Assembly (NCBI GenBank): GCA_902363555.1
Contig: CABJAM010000005.1
Coordinates: forward strand, 372,001-436,000
From: Lachnospiraceae bacterium
GTDB taxonomy: Bacteria; Bacillota; Clostridia; Lachnospirales; Lachnospiraceae
DNA length: 64,000 nt
Reading direction: 5' to 3'
The notes beneath the pieces are model-generated. The model searched no databases. It was not told where the DNA came from and saw only the letters and a list, made by a program, of their open reading frames with translations. Positions 7,564 through 15,608 of the stretch are shown here, piece after piece. Made by a program: the position numbers and the translations under genes. Every line of letters begins with the position of its first letter. Position 1 is the first letter of the stretch.

Positions 7564-8934
7564 TTAGTTCGTGTCGGCATATGTCGAAATATCCTTCATG
7601 CCTGCCAGCATATTTTCAATAAAAATACCGTAGCCTTTTGCACAGTCGTTTAAAAAAACATGGGTCGTCACGCCGACAATTTTTCCATCCTGCAAAATAG
7701 GACTGCCGCTCATTCCCTGAATGATCCCATTGGTTTTAGAAAGCAGCTCCTTATCGGTAATTTCAATAACAAAATCCTTGTTGTCCTGCCGGCTGTTATA
7801 ATCGATACTGTTAATATTGATCTCATAATCCTTCACAGTTCCATCCACACAACAGCGTATCTGTGCCTTTCCCACGTGCATATCCTGTTTAAAGCCCACG
7901 TTGAGCGCTTTACTGTCGTCATAGCGCCATTCATTGGCCGCCTGCAAATGTCCGAATATGCCGGAATTTGTATTTTTGACAATGGAGCCCAGACGGTTAT
8001 TCTGACTATAATAGATGGTTCCCACCATCTCCCCCGGACTGCCGTCCTCGCCTTTGACAATGGAACGGACCTGCGCCGGATAAAGCGAACCGCCATTAAT
8101 ATCGATGAGCAGGCTTGTGTCCACATCAGTGATTCCATGGCCCAGAGCGGCAAAATTATTGTTTTGATCCACAAAACTCAACGTACCAATGCCCTGAGTA
8201 TCATCCCGGATCCATATACCGGCCTTATACTCACCGCCAGCCTCCATCACAGGGATGACCTGAAGCTTGATCTGCTGATTATCCCGAAGCACCGTCAGCA
8301 TCATCGGTTCCCCCTGGCTCTCCCGGACGAGCTGGGTCATATCGGAAATATCCGACACGTGTATGCCGTCGATTTCCAATATATAATCGCCGGATTTAAT
8401 GATCCCTTTAGCCGGCTCCACACTGGTGCCGGTGCTGTCCGTGATCTTTCCGGTACCAAGCACCATGACGCCGTTGGTTTTAATATGGATGCCCACCGGT
8501 GCGCCCACCGGCATAACTCTGGCTGGGTCCACAGCCTCCACATTGATCTTTTTTAAGGTGATCCCCATAAATTGAAGCTGGACCTGGTAGTTTCCTGATT
8601 GTGATAGCTGCACTGAAAATGGGGAGCTTAAATCCAGTGTCAATTCCTCATGGGAAAGCGGCTGCCGGTCTATGGACACCACACTCACGTCGTCCACATG
8701 CGCCCGGGCCACAAACGGAAGCTCCAGGTCAAATGCCGATTCGGTTCCGACCTCCACTTTTAATACGTCCGGCAATTTACTGTCCAATAAGTAATAGCCG
8801 TAGACAAAAATGCCAATAATATTGATAATCAGTAAAAACAATAAAAATCGCCGGTATTTGTTTTTACCTGCCGAAGCTTTCATGGATGGCGATAACCCAT
8901 GATCCTGACAGGATTCCTCGTTATTTATTTTCAT
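7564..8934 (-). CDS. spoIVB: SpoIVB signalling peptidase (PDZ + S55)
   Basis: SpoIVB is a serine peptidase secreted from the forespore. It cleaves SpoIVFA to release sigma-K activation at the second sporulation checkpoint. The 456-residue protein has a cytoplasmic N-tail and a membrane anchor (about 25-48, FLLFLLIINIIGIFVYGYYL). It then has a PDZ domain (about 165-245) and the S55 peptidase domain with His266 in ALGHGITDVD and Ser411 in QGMSGSPIL. The ATG at 8934 was chosen because of its AAAGGA site; longer frames translate the adjacent 70-bp repeat and are unlikely. It lies between recN and spo0A in the classic order. Confidence 0.95.
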   Translation of the reverse strand: MKINNEESCQDHGLSPSMKASAGKNKYRRFLLFLLIINIIGIFVYGYYLLDSKLPDVLKVEVGTESAFDLELPFVARAHVDDVSVVSIDRQPLSHEELTLDLSSPFSVQLSQSGNYQVQLQFMGITLKKINVEAVDPARVMPVGAPVGIHIKTNGVMVLGTGKITDSTGTSVEPAKGIIKSGDYILEIDGIHVSDISDMTQLVRESQGEPMMLTVLRDNQQIKLQVIPVMEAGGEYKAGIWIRDDTQGIGTLSFVDQNNNFAALGHGITDVDTSLLIDINGGSLYPAQVRSIVKGEDGSPGEMVGTIYYSQNNRLGSIVKNTNSGIFGHLQAANEWRYDDSKALNVGFKQDMHVGKAQIRCCVDGTVKDYEININSIDYNSRQDNKDFVIEITDKELLSKTNGIIQGMSGSPILQDGKIVGVTTHVFLNDCAKGYGIFIENMLAGMKDISTYADTN

Positions 8935-8963
8935 GGCTCTCATCCTTTCACATAGTCCACCCG

Positions 8964-9108
8964 GCTGACGCCGGGTCGCGGCAGTCGCCGCAAAGGTAAG
9001 CAAGCTTCCCTTTGTGGCTCGTTGCTTCGCGCACCCCAGCTGACGCCGGGTCGCGGCAGTCGCCGCAAAGGTAAGCAAGCTTCCCTTTGTGGCTCGTTGC
9101 TTCGCGCA
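8964..9108. repeat. Perfect 70-bp direct repeat upstream of spoIVB
   Basis: Bases 8964-9033 and 9039-9108 are identical, separated by CCCCA. The unit is clearly richer in G+C than its neighbours and contains self-complementary parts (GCGGC-GACT-GCCGC on the minus strand). It lies between the recN terminator and the spoIVB start, so it forms part of the spoIVB leader. It is not obviously coding, although an open frame runs through it into spoIVB. Confidence 0.92.
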
Positions 9109-9109
9109 A

Positions 9110-9141
9110 AAAGAGGATAATGCTTTTGCATCATCCTCTCT
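9110..9141 (-). terminator. Rho-independent terminator after recN
   Basis: On the minus strand GAGGATGATGC-AAAA-GCATTATCCTC forms an 11-bp stem with one mismatch, followed by TTTTT. It lies about 145 bp after the recN stop and separates argR-recN from spoIVB. Confidence 0.75.
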
Positions 9142-9285
9142 TAGTATGTGAATAAAGTTTAGATTTCAAACCAGAATTAATTTACCAAAGCTGCCAAATT
9201 AAAATCTCGATTTTTTTGAATTAAAGAGCTCCGCTGTAATGCTTTAAATCGCCGGGTCTGCTGCGCTTATGCGAACATATCATAG

Positions 9286-10983
9286 TCAGGCGACAGCACT
9301 TTGGATGGTGCCCAGCTTGGCCTGCGCGGCCAACTGCTTCATCTCCCGGGCATTTTCCAGAACTCTGTCGGTGATTTCCACACCGCCCAGCAATCTGGCA
9401 ATCTCTTCGGTCATGGCGGGCGCATCCAGAGCATAGATGTTTGTGGCTGTTCCGTCGCCCTGCGGCGATTTTTCGATGCGGTAATGACTGTCGGCCATAG
9501 CAGCGATCTGCGGCAGGTGCGTAATGCAAAGCACCTGATGCTTTTTAGCAATCAGCGCCAGCTTTTCAGATACCTTCTGTGCCGTTCGTCCGCTGATCCC
9601 GGTATCGATCTCGTCAAAAATCAACGTATCGATAGCGTCCACATCCGCCAGCACCGACTTGATGGCCAGCATGATCCTGGACAGCTCACCGCCGGAAGCC
9701 ACCTGGGTTAATGGTTTCATATCCTCGCCGGGGTTGGTGGAGATGATAAACTGAGCGTCATCCATACCATTACGTGTATACTCCTGCAGAGTATCAAACT
9801 TCCACCCAAAGCGTACATCTAAGAAATTCAAATCCTTCAGTGCCTGGGTGATCTCCCGAGCCAGGATTTCTCCGGAATTTTTTCGTATCACAGAAACCTC
9901 CTCAGATAACTTCCTCAGATTTCTCCGGGCAACCTCCTGACGTTTTTTCAGGTCGTCCAGATAGGCATCGTAGTTCTGCAATTTACTTAAAGCTTCGATC
10001 TGCTTATCTCTGTACACAAATATATCGTCAATGGAATCTCCATATTTTGCTTTTAAATTATTTATAAGGTCCAGGCGCTGCTCTACTTCCTGGAACTGCT
10101 CACTGTCAAAGGTCAGCTCGGACATATACCCAGAAAGCTCCCGGTTAAAATCATTGATCAGATTATCGATATCCTCCAACTGACTGTAAAGCTGGGCAAT
10201 CGCGTCATCGTAGTTGGATACGGTGGATAATTCCCGGAGCGCCCGTCCTGTAGCATCACCCGCGCCGCTGTCATAGCCGGTCAGTCCATATGCCTGGGAA
10301 ACACCTTCCATGATCTGACGGCTGTTACTCATCCTCCGATACAGTGCAGCCAGCTCGTCATCCTCACCGGGCTCCAGATGGGCGGATTCAATTTCGTCGA
10401 TTTCAAATTCCATAAAAGATATATCCCGGCGGCGCTTATCCTCGTCGGTAATCGCTGCGGCCAGCTCCTTCTTCAATGCCATATACGTATCATAGGCTCT
10501 GGCCAGAGCTTCCTTGCGGGAACCCAGCGCTTTCTTAGAAAAATGGTCAAGTATATCCAGATGGTTGTGCTTTTGGAGTAATGACTGGTGCTCATGCTGT
10601 CCGTGGATATCCACAAGCAGCTCGCCCACAGTTTTAATACTCTGAGCGGAGACGATCTCGCCATTGATACGGCCAACGCTACGGCTGGGAGTAATACGCC
10701 GGGATATGATAACCTGTCCGTCCTCCACCGGTATCTCCATGGTTTCCAGACAGTCTAAAACCTTTGCATCGTGCACATCAAAAAACAGCTCCACTAGGGC
10801 ATCCTGCGCCCCTTTGCGGATCATGTCTTTGGAAACCTTCCTGCCCAGCGCCGCATTCACAGAGCCGATAAGTATCGACTTACCGGCGCCGGTTTCTCCT
10901 GTGAGTATATTTAAATGCTGTGTAAAATCCACTTCGATTTCATCGATCAAGGCCAGATTTTTTACGTGAATACCTGTTAACAT
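9286..10983 (-). CDS. recN: DNA repair ATPase RecN
   Basis: RecN is an SMC-like ATPase that acts early at DNA double-strand breaks. The 565-residue protein starts at ATG 10983 with an AAGGAG site; the open frame extends 53 codons upstream into unrelated sequence. It shows Walker A GETGAGKSIL (about 29-38), two long coiled coils (about 150-370), the ABC signature VASGGELSRIMLAIKSVL, Walker B TLIFDEIDTGISG and H-loop ITHLPQIAAMADSHY. It follows argR by 28 bp and probably shares its promoters, which carry LexA-like boxes. Confidence 0.97.
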   Translation of the reverse strand: MLTGIHVKNLALIDEIEVDFTQHLNILTGETGAGKSILIGSVNAALGRKVSKDMIRKGAQDALVELFFDVHDAKVLDCLETMEIPVEDGQVIISRRITPSRSVGRINGEIVSAQSIKTVGELLVDIHGQHEHQSLLQKHNHLDILDHFSKKALGSRKEALARAYDTYMALKKELAAAITDEDKRRRDISFMEFEIDEIESAHLEPGEDDELAALYRRMSNSRQIMEGVSQAYGLTGYDSGAGDATGRALRELSTVSNYDDAIAQLYSQLEDIDNLINDFNRELSGYMSELTFDSEQFQEVEQRLDLINNLKAKYGDSIDDIFVYRDKQIEALSKLQNYDAYLDDLKKRQEVARRNLRKLSEEVSVIRKNSGEILAREITQALKDLNFLDVRFGWKFDTLQEYTRNGMDDAQFIISTNPGEDMKPLTQVASGGELSRIMLAIKSVLADVDAIDTLIFDEIDTGISGRTAQKVSEKLALIAKKHQVLCITHLPQIAAMADSHYRIEKSPQGDGTATNIYALDAPAMTEEIARLLGGVEITDRVLENAREMKQLAAQAKLGTIQSAVA

Positions 10984-11011
10984 CCACTCACTCCTTATTC
11001 TATCCAACCAA

Positions 11012-11470
11012 TCAATACTTATTAGCCACCACCTTATCAATAATTTCCATGACCTTGTAAGTTTCTTCCTCGCTGTGGATCGCACAAAATATCGTATCAT
11101 CACCAGCGATACTACCCACAATGCCTGGAATATCCATGGCATCCAGAGCAGCCGCCACAGCCATGGCCATACCGGAAACTGTCTTTATAACGACAATATC
11201 CGTAGCCATCTGCCGGGATACAAAACCATCCTGCAAAACACGAGTATACTTATCGGTAATTCCATTATCCGGACTGGCCAGGGAAATATACTTCTGTCGG
11301 CCATTATGACCGGCCACCTTCGACAGCTTCAGCTCCCTGATATCCCGGGAGATCGTAGCCTGGGTCACATTAAACCCGGCCTCGATCAATCTCTGGGCCA
11401 GTTCTTCCTGGGTTTCAATTTCGTATTGATTGATTAATTCAATGATTTTTGCATGTCTTTTAGTTTTCAT
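11012..11470 (-). CDS. argR: Arginine repressor ArgR/AhrC
   Basis: The 152-residue protein has an N-terminal winged helix (1-70) with SRDIRELKLSKV, and a C-terminal hexamerisation/arginine-binding domain with GSIAGDDTIFCA near residue 125, the arginine-contact motif. It represses arginine biosynthesis and can activate catabolism when arginine is bound. Synteny with recN is conserved across Firmicutes. The start at 11470 is preceded by AGGGAG. Two promoters and two LexA-like boxes lie upstream; no convincing ARG box was found, although the AT-rich region carries several TGAAT words. Confidence 0.96.
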   Translation of the reverse strand: MKTKRHAKIIELINQYEIETQEELAQRLIEAGFNVTQATISRDIRELKLSKVAGHNGRQKYISLASPDNGITDKYTRVLQDGFVSRQMATDIVVIKTVSGMAMAVAAALDAMDIPGIVGSIAGDDTIFCAIHSEEETYKVMEIIDKVVANKY

Positions 11471-11498
11471 GAGATCTCCCTAATTTCTTAGCACTTAT

Positions 11499-11527
11499 AG
11501 AATAACACACTTCAAGTTTTAAATCAA
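11499..11527 (-). promoter_or_regulatory. Proximal promoter of argR-recN
   Basis: On the minus strand TTGATT (11522-11527) and TATTCT (11499-11504) are 17 bp apart, about 29 bp before the argR ATG. The LexA-like boxes begin 10 bp upstream of the -35. Confidence 0.6.
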
Positions 11528-11536
11528 GAGTTTTTA

Positions 11537-11564
11537 CGAACATATGTTTCGGAACATATGTTTT
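11537..11564. promoter_or_regulatory. Two adjacent LexA (SOS)-like boxes upstream of argR-recN
   Basis: Two abutting 14-mers each centre on the palindrome AACATATGTT. The first, CGAACATATGTTTC (11537-11550), matches the Gram-positive LexA consensus CGAACRNRYGTTYG at 13 of 14 positions. The second, GGAACATATGTTTT (11551-11564), matches at 12. They lie between the two argR-recN promoters, where bound repressor could block both. LexA binding is inferred, not shown. Confidence 0.6.
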
Positions 11565-11607
11565 GTTATTGTCCGCGAATAATCGGGTAAACAGTAACGT
11601 CGCGTAC

Positions 11608-11636
11608 ATTATACCACTCCAAAGCTTAAAACTCAA
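11608..11636 (-). promoter_or_regulatory. Distal promoter of argR-recN
   Basis: On the minus strand TTGAGT (11631-11636) and TATAAT (11608-11613) have a 17-bp spacer. Transcripts from here would run through the LexA-like boxes before reaching argR. Confidence 0.6.
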
Positions 11637-11994
11637 TTGATAATATCAATATTTATGCATATGCTGAATATATTTGGGGAATTTGTGTATATTTTACGAC
11701 ATATTATGCGCAATTATACAGAATTAATGAATATTAAGAATTATCATATGTATATCGGAAAGGAAATCCATATCTTGCACTTCGCTTCCCTTATCTTTAG
11801 TAAACAGGGTTTCTCCGTAGTAAAAATACACCGTTGTAACAGTTCAGAAGAACTGAACTGTTACGCACTGTTTACACTTTATTATAATTAAATTAGATTT
11901 CCTATATCTTTTATTTTAATTAGAGATCAACATACAATGCTGTGTTTTTGCAAAATTCATCTATGGAAGAAGATGAAGCTGCCAGCAAAAGCCA
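11637..11994. other. AT-rich intergenic region between argR and the Rpn remnant
   Basis: No gene is supported in these 358 bp; an 84-codon plus-strand frame has no ribosome site and no recognisable family. The stretch holds the 29-nt palindrome at 11836-11864. At 11790-11808 (minus strand) it also holds a 19-mer, CCTGTTTACTAAAGATAAG, that recurs with one change downstream of the intact Rpn gene at 47496-47514. It probably represents Rpn-associated flanking DNA inserted next to argR. Confidence 0.6.
11836..11864. repeat. 29-nt palindrome, perfect copy
   Basis: GTAACAGTTCAG and CTGAACTGTTAC form a perfect 12-bp stem around AAGAA. It is the best-preserved copy of a dispersed palindrome also seen at 45051-45079 and 47617-47645, each 29 nt. 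Here the flank GCACTGTTTA resembles GCATTTTTTA at the 47617 copy. Confidence 0.85.
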
Positions 11995-12359
11995 TTAATC
12001 CAGCGTAGCAGAATCCTTTTCAGACCGAATCTTCCGGCTCACCCATTCAGGAATATTTCCATGGCTGCTCAAAATCGACAGTATACTATCAATTTTACCT
12101 TCATGCCTGCCTTCAATCCTTCCTTCTGTCCGCTCATCCTTCAACATTTCTTCCAACAACATAAACTTCGCCTCCCAATCACGGTTCCGTTTGATGGCCT
12201 CGATCTGATTTTTTAGTGATACAACAAAACGACTTAAACTTCCAATATATCCATCTCCAGGGCCATCGTTAAAAAGTGCCGACATTGTTCAACATCAGCC
12301 ATTACTGCGGCAAACATGAAAGCATCTTTTATTGTCAGTTCTTGAAAACTTTTTATCAA
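11995..12359 (-). pseudogene. Internally deleted Rpn/PD-(D/E)XK nuclease gene
   Basis: Two fragments of a gene like the intact one at 46550-47404 are fused. The N-terminal part, read from a TTG at 12359, gives KSFQELTIKDAFMFAAVMADV (shared with LQELTIRDDFMFAAVMTDV), then reaches a TAA after about 40 codons. The C-terminal part lies in another frame and gives QIEAIKRNRDWEAKFMLLEEM, matching QISTIKRSRDWEARFMLLQEK of the intact copy. About 130 residues between them, including the PD-(D/E)XK catalytic core, are missing. A 96-codon open frame over the remnant is therefore not a functional gene. It sits in the island between argR and nadK. Confidence 0.85.
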
Positions 12360-12470
12360 ATAAGTATTCCCCCTTTTTGTCGATGAAACCCTGTATAAGA
12401 ATAGTATATTCCAAACAGACCGCTATTGCAAGACAGGAATTCTTAAGAATTAAAAACATGATACAACAAA

Positions 12471-12601
12471 AAGGGCTTTCCCCGTCCGGACAGCCGACCC
12501 AACTGCAGCCGGCGATGCCAGCCGCAGCTAGTACAGCATTGCATTAATTTCGCATCAATGCAATGCTACTAGGAGCCGCAGCTCAGACTAAGAAAGCCCT
12601 T
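12471..12601. repeat. 131-bp imperfect inverted-repeat element
   Basis: The ends AAGGGCTTTC and GAAAGCCCTT are complementary. So are inner segments around CTAGTA and a central perfect 11-bp stem AGCATTGCATT/AATGCAATGCT (loop of 11). On the minus strand the element ends in GAAAGCCCTTTTTG, so it may end transcription from the oxidoreductase gene 34 bp away. The long, interrupted pairing is more like a small insertion element than a simple terminator. Nothing coding is seen here. Confidence 0.6.
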
Positions 12602-12634
12602 ATATTATCAGATCCATTCAATCAAGATCCAATA

Positions 12635-13759
12635 TTATTCAAAATTAACAACAATACCCTTTTCGTCGGACTCGAATGCAGCTTCCATCAGTTTAAGAAC
12701 CCGGAGTGCATGCTCGCCTGTAACGATCTGAGAAGCCTCGCCACGGCAGGTGTCCACGAAATTGGAGTACAGTTCGTTTCTGTCGAAATCCACTTCCGGC
12801 AGAGGCAGCTCTTCCACAGAGTTGCTCAAACGCGGAGCCATGGTCTTTGTCAGGCCGGCGCCGGCAAGGATCGGTGTCGTATCCTTATCTTCCCAGCTCT
12901 TTAAGCGCATCATCTGGCCCTTGCAGCTCCAGTCATCGATTTTGGCGCTGCCGAAGTTGCCATAGATGGTCCACAATGGCAGGTTAATGAAATGACAGGT
13001 ACCTACTTCAAGCACAGCGGTAAGGCCGCTCTCAAAGGTCAGGTGCATCTTAAAGCCGTCATCACATTCTTTGTTCGTAATATGGGTGCAGGAGCAGAAT
13101 ACTTTCTTAACTTTTTCGGGTACCATAACAAGTAAACGGTCGATGATATGTACGCCCCAGTCCAGCATCATGCCGCCGCCGTAAGCCTTAACGCCTCTCC
13201 AGTCGCCGGGGATACCACGGGAACCCATGATACGGCATTCAATATTGAATGTATCGCCCAGTAACTTTTCATCATAGATTTTCTTAATAATGCGGTAATC
13301 CTCATCCCACTCACGGTTCTGACGGGGATAAAATACCTTACCTGTTTCCTTAGATACGGCAAGGATATCCTCAAGCTCAGCGCTTGACGGTGTTACTGGT
13401 TTTTCGCAAAGCACATGCTTACCGGCACGCATAGCACTGATAGCCATATCTCTGTGGAGATGGTTGGGCGTAGCGATCAAAATCGCGTCCACCTTCTCAT
13501 CTGCCAGCATAGCCTCATAGCTGTCATAGTTATAGTAGCCGCGCTCAGCAGCCCACTGCTGTCTGGCCGGATCGATATCATAAATACCAGCTAAAGCCAT
13601 CTTTTTAGAAATATCTGTGTTGTGCTCTCCCTTAAATGCTGTGCCGTCAGTGTCATTTGCATTCCAGATGGCATTGCCTGTACCTGTGGCAATAGCGATG
13701 GCATGTCCGCCACCCATACCGCCGCAGCCGACGATACCAATGTTCAATAATTCACTCAT
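12635..13759 (-). CDS. Gfo/Idh/MocA family oxidoreductase
   Basis: The 374-residue protein starts at ATG 13759 (GGGAG site); 50 extra codons upstream in the open frame have no family match. The N-terminal Rossmann fold has GIVGCGGMGGGHA for NAD(P) binding (about residues 8-20) and the family motif HVLCEKPVT. The C-terminal domain has GGGMMLDWGVHIIDRLL, where the aspartate/histidine pair is typical of sugar and inositol dehydrogenases. The substrate cannot be deduced. It appears to be a single-gene unit with its own palindrome upstream, inserted between argR and nadK, which are close neighbours in related gene orders. Confidence 0.88.
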   Translation of the reverse strand: MSELLNIGIVGCGGMGGGHAIAIATGTGNAIWNANDTDGTAFKGEHNTDISKKMALAGIYDIDPARQQWAAERGYYNYDSYEAMLADEKVDAILIATPNHLHRDMAISAMRAGKHVLCEKPVTPSSAELEDILAVSKETGKVFYPRQNREWDEDYRIIKKIYDEKLLGDTFNIECRIMGSRGIPGDWRGVKAYGGGMMLDWGVHIIDRLLVMVPEKVKKVFCSCTHITNKECDDGFKMHLTFESGLTAVLEVGTCHFINLPLWTIYGNFGSAKIDDWSCKGQMMRLKSWEDKDTTPILAGAGLTKTMAPRLSNSVEELPLPEVDFDRNELYSNFVDTCRGEASQIVTGEHALRVLKLMEAAFESDEKGIVVNFE

Positions 13760-13840
13760 GTCTAAAATCTCCCTTTCATATACATTTTGTACAGCAATCC
13801 GGCCAATACTTCTCCTGTCAGACCACTGCCATTTAATAAA

Positions 13841-13856
13841 TATACCCGAAGGTATA
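13841..13856. promoter_or_regulatory. Operator-like palindrome upstream of the oxidoreductase
   Basis: TATACC-CGAA-GGTATA is a perfect 6+6 palindrome about 82 bp before the oxidoreductase ATG. On the minus strand a weak promoter, TTGCAA-17-TAATAA, ends just upstream, so a bound repressor would sit at the predicted transcript start. The regulator is unknown. Confidence 0.4.
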
Positions 13857-13935
13857 ATCTTTATTATTATCACATCTTCTATTTTATTGCAATGACGACA
13901 AAAAATCAATGTCTGTCATAGAAACCAGCAATATT

Positions 13936-14760
13936 TTACTGATTATTCCCAATTTTTGTCCGAAGTATCTCATAAAAGCTGCGAGGTACGACCTTTACCA
14001 GATGGACCTGCGCGTCAGAGCGCTCGATCTCGATCTGGTCGCCGGATTCCAGCTCCACCACCGTCTGTCCATCAAAGGTGACCAGCGCTTCCTCCTGCTG
14101 GGTTTTCCGCCGCCGGCCAATCTCCACGCGGACCTTGTCCCCCGAGGATACAACAATACTGCGGGCCGTAAGGGAATGAGGACAGATAGGCGTTACGATC
14201 ATCAGCTCTGTTTCCGGAAGCACTACCGGACCGCCGGCCGACAGGTTGTAGCCGGTAGAGCCGGTAGGCGTCGATATGATCACACCGTCGCCGGCATAAT
14301 TGTCCACCATAGCATCATTAATATAAAGCTTTGTCTCCACAAGGCGGGAAAAGCCGGAACGGGTCACAATAATGTCATTGAGTGCAGGCGCGCTCTCCAC
14401 CAGCTTGCCATGCTTATAAACCCGGCCATGGAGCAGCATCCGGTGCTCGATGGCATACTGCCCGGCCATGAGCCGGTCCAGCCCCTCAAATACCTCCTCC
14501 TTCTCAAGAGATGTAAGAAATCCCAGCGTTCCAAGATTTACCCCAAGAATCGGAATATTGGCCCGCACAAAATCTCTGGCGGCATGGATGAGCGTACCGT
14601 CGCCGCCAAGGACGATCAGGCACTGGGTATCCTTCGGAAGGCCGCCCTCCTCCTGGGTCACGCAGATTTTACCGTGGCTTTGCAGATACTCCTGTATTCG
14701 GATGGTATTCGACCAGTCCGGATCTTTATCTTCATTTGTCACTATATAAAATTTATCCAT
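13936..14760 (-). CDS. nadK: NAD kinase
   Basis: The 274-residue enzyme phosphorylates NAD to NADP. The hallmark GGDGT motif is at residues 52-56 (LGGDGTLIHAARDF), followed by NLGTLGFLTSLEKEEV. The catalytic-domain segment SAPALNDIIVTRSGFSRLVE and TGSTGYNLSAGGPVV (substrate loop) are intact. It is the last gene of the operon, five bases after tlyA, an order (dxs-tlyA-nadK) common in Clostridia. The start at 14760 is supported by the tight spacing. Confidence 0.96.
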   Translation of the reverse strand: MDKFYIVTNEDKDPDWSNTIRIQEYLQSHGKICVTQEEGGLPKDTQCLIVLGGDGTLIHAARDFVRANIPILGVNLGTLGFLTSLEKEEVFEGLDRLMAGQYAIEHRMLLHGRVYKHGKLVESAPALNDIIVTRSGFSRLVETKLYINDAMVDNYAGDGVIISTPTGSTGYNLSAGGPVVLPETELMIVTPICPHSLTARSIVVSSGDKVRVEIGRRRKTQQEEALVTFDGQTVVELESGDQIEIERSDAQVHLVKVVPRSFYEILRTKIGNNQ

Positions 14761-14765
14761 AATAT

Positions 14766-15608
14766 TTATCCCAACACTTCATGCGCTCTGGCCACCACTG
14801 CGTCCACGTCCACCGGCGTCTGCGCCGCACTCCGGCCGACCGGTGCGCATGTATCATCGTAGTCTGCGCCGTCCTCGTGATTTTGCAGATAAACAAGGTA
14901 TTCAATATTTCCCTCCGGCCCCTTCACCGGAGAAAAATCCAGATTTAATATGCTAAAGCCAATGCTTTTAGCATGGTCGATAACCTTGCAGATCACTTCA
15001 CTGTGGACCGCAGGATCGCGGACTACGCCCTTTTTGCCCACCTTTTCCCGTCCAGCTTCAAACTGAGGCTTTATAAGACAGACCATCCGGGCGTCACTTT
15101 TCAGCAGCCTTCTGGCTGGAGGAAGCACCTTGGTCAGAGAAATAAATGATACGTCCACCGATGCAAAGTCCAGCGGCTCACCGATATCCTCCGGCGTCAC
15201 ATAGCGGATATTTGTCTTTTCCATACAGACCACCCGGGCGTCCTGACGAAGCGTCCAGGCCAATTGCCCGTACCCGACATCCACGGCAAAAACCTTAACC
15301 GCGCCGTTTTGCAGCATACAATCCGTAAACCCGCCAGTGGAGGCGCCGATGTCCATACAGACCTTTCCGGCCACATCCACGCCAAAGACATCCATGGCTT
15401 TTTCCAGCTTCAGACCGCCGCGGCTCACATATTTTAATGTGTGCCCCTTAACCTCGATCCGAACCTTTTCTTCATCAAAAGTAGTTCCCGCCTTATCCTC
15501 CCGGTCGTCATTGACAAACACACTGCCGGCCATGATCATGGCCTTGGCCTTTTCCCTGGAGGGCGCCAGCCCCTGTTTTACTAAAAGTACATCCAAACGC
15601 TCTTTCAT
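14766..15608 (-). CDS. tlyA: TlyA family rRNA methyltransferase/hemolysin-like protein
   Basis: The 280-residue protein has an N-terminal S4 RNA-binding domain (1-60, RLDVLLVKQGLAPSREKAK) and a FtsJ/RrmJ-type methyltransferase domain (about 62-245). The SAM-binding motif is KVCMDIGASTGGFTDCML, preceded by YVSRGGLKLEKA. In mycobacteria TlyA makes 2'-O-methylcytidines in 16S and 23S rRNA; the Firmicute role is less clear. The ATG overlaps the dxs stop (ATGA), implying translational coupling. The C-terminus ends with a short non-conserved tail after KGPEGNIEYLVYL. Confidence 0.92.
   Translation of the reverse strand: MKERLDVLLVKQGLAPSREKAKAMIMAGSVFVNDDREDKAGTTFDEEKVRIEVKGHTLKYVSRGGLKLEKAMDVFGVDVAGKVCMDIGASTGGFTDCMLQNGAVKVFAVDVGYGQLAWTLRQDARVVCMEKTNIRYVTPEDIGEPLDFASVDVSFISLTKVLPPARRLLKSDARMVCLIKPQFEAGREKVGKKGVVRDPAVHSEVICKVIDHAKSIGFSILNLDFSPVKGPEGNIEYLVYLQNHEDGADYDDTCAPVGRSAAQTPVDVDAVVARAHEVLG

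Noticed and set aside
8935..9078. 48-codon N-terminal extension of spoIVB through the 70-bp repeats
   Set aside because: The family N-terminus and a ribosome site both support the ATG at 8934; the extension only translates the repeat.
9140..9175. CATACTA on the minus strand, resembling a sigma-G -10 for spoIVB
   Set aside because: No matching -35 at the right spacing, and a strong terminator hairpin lies immediately downstream.
11637..11891. 84-codon plus-strand open frame near argR
   Set aside because: AT-rich, no ribosome site, contains the perfect 29-nt palindrome and shows no family features.
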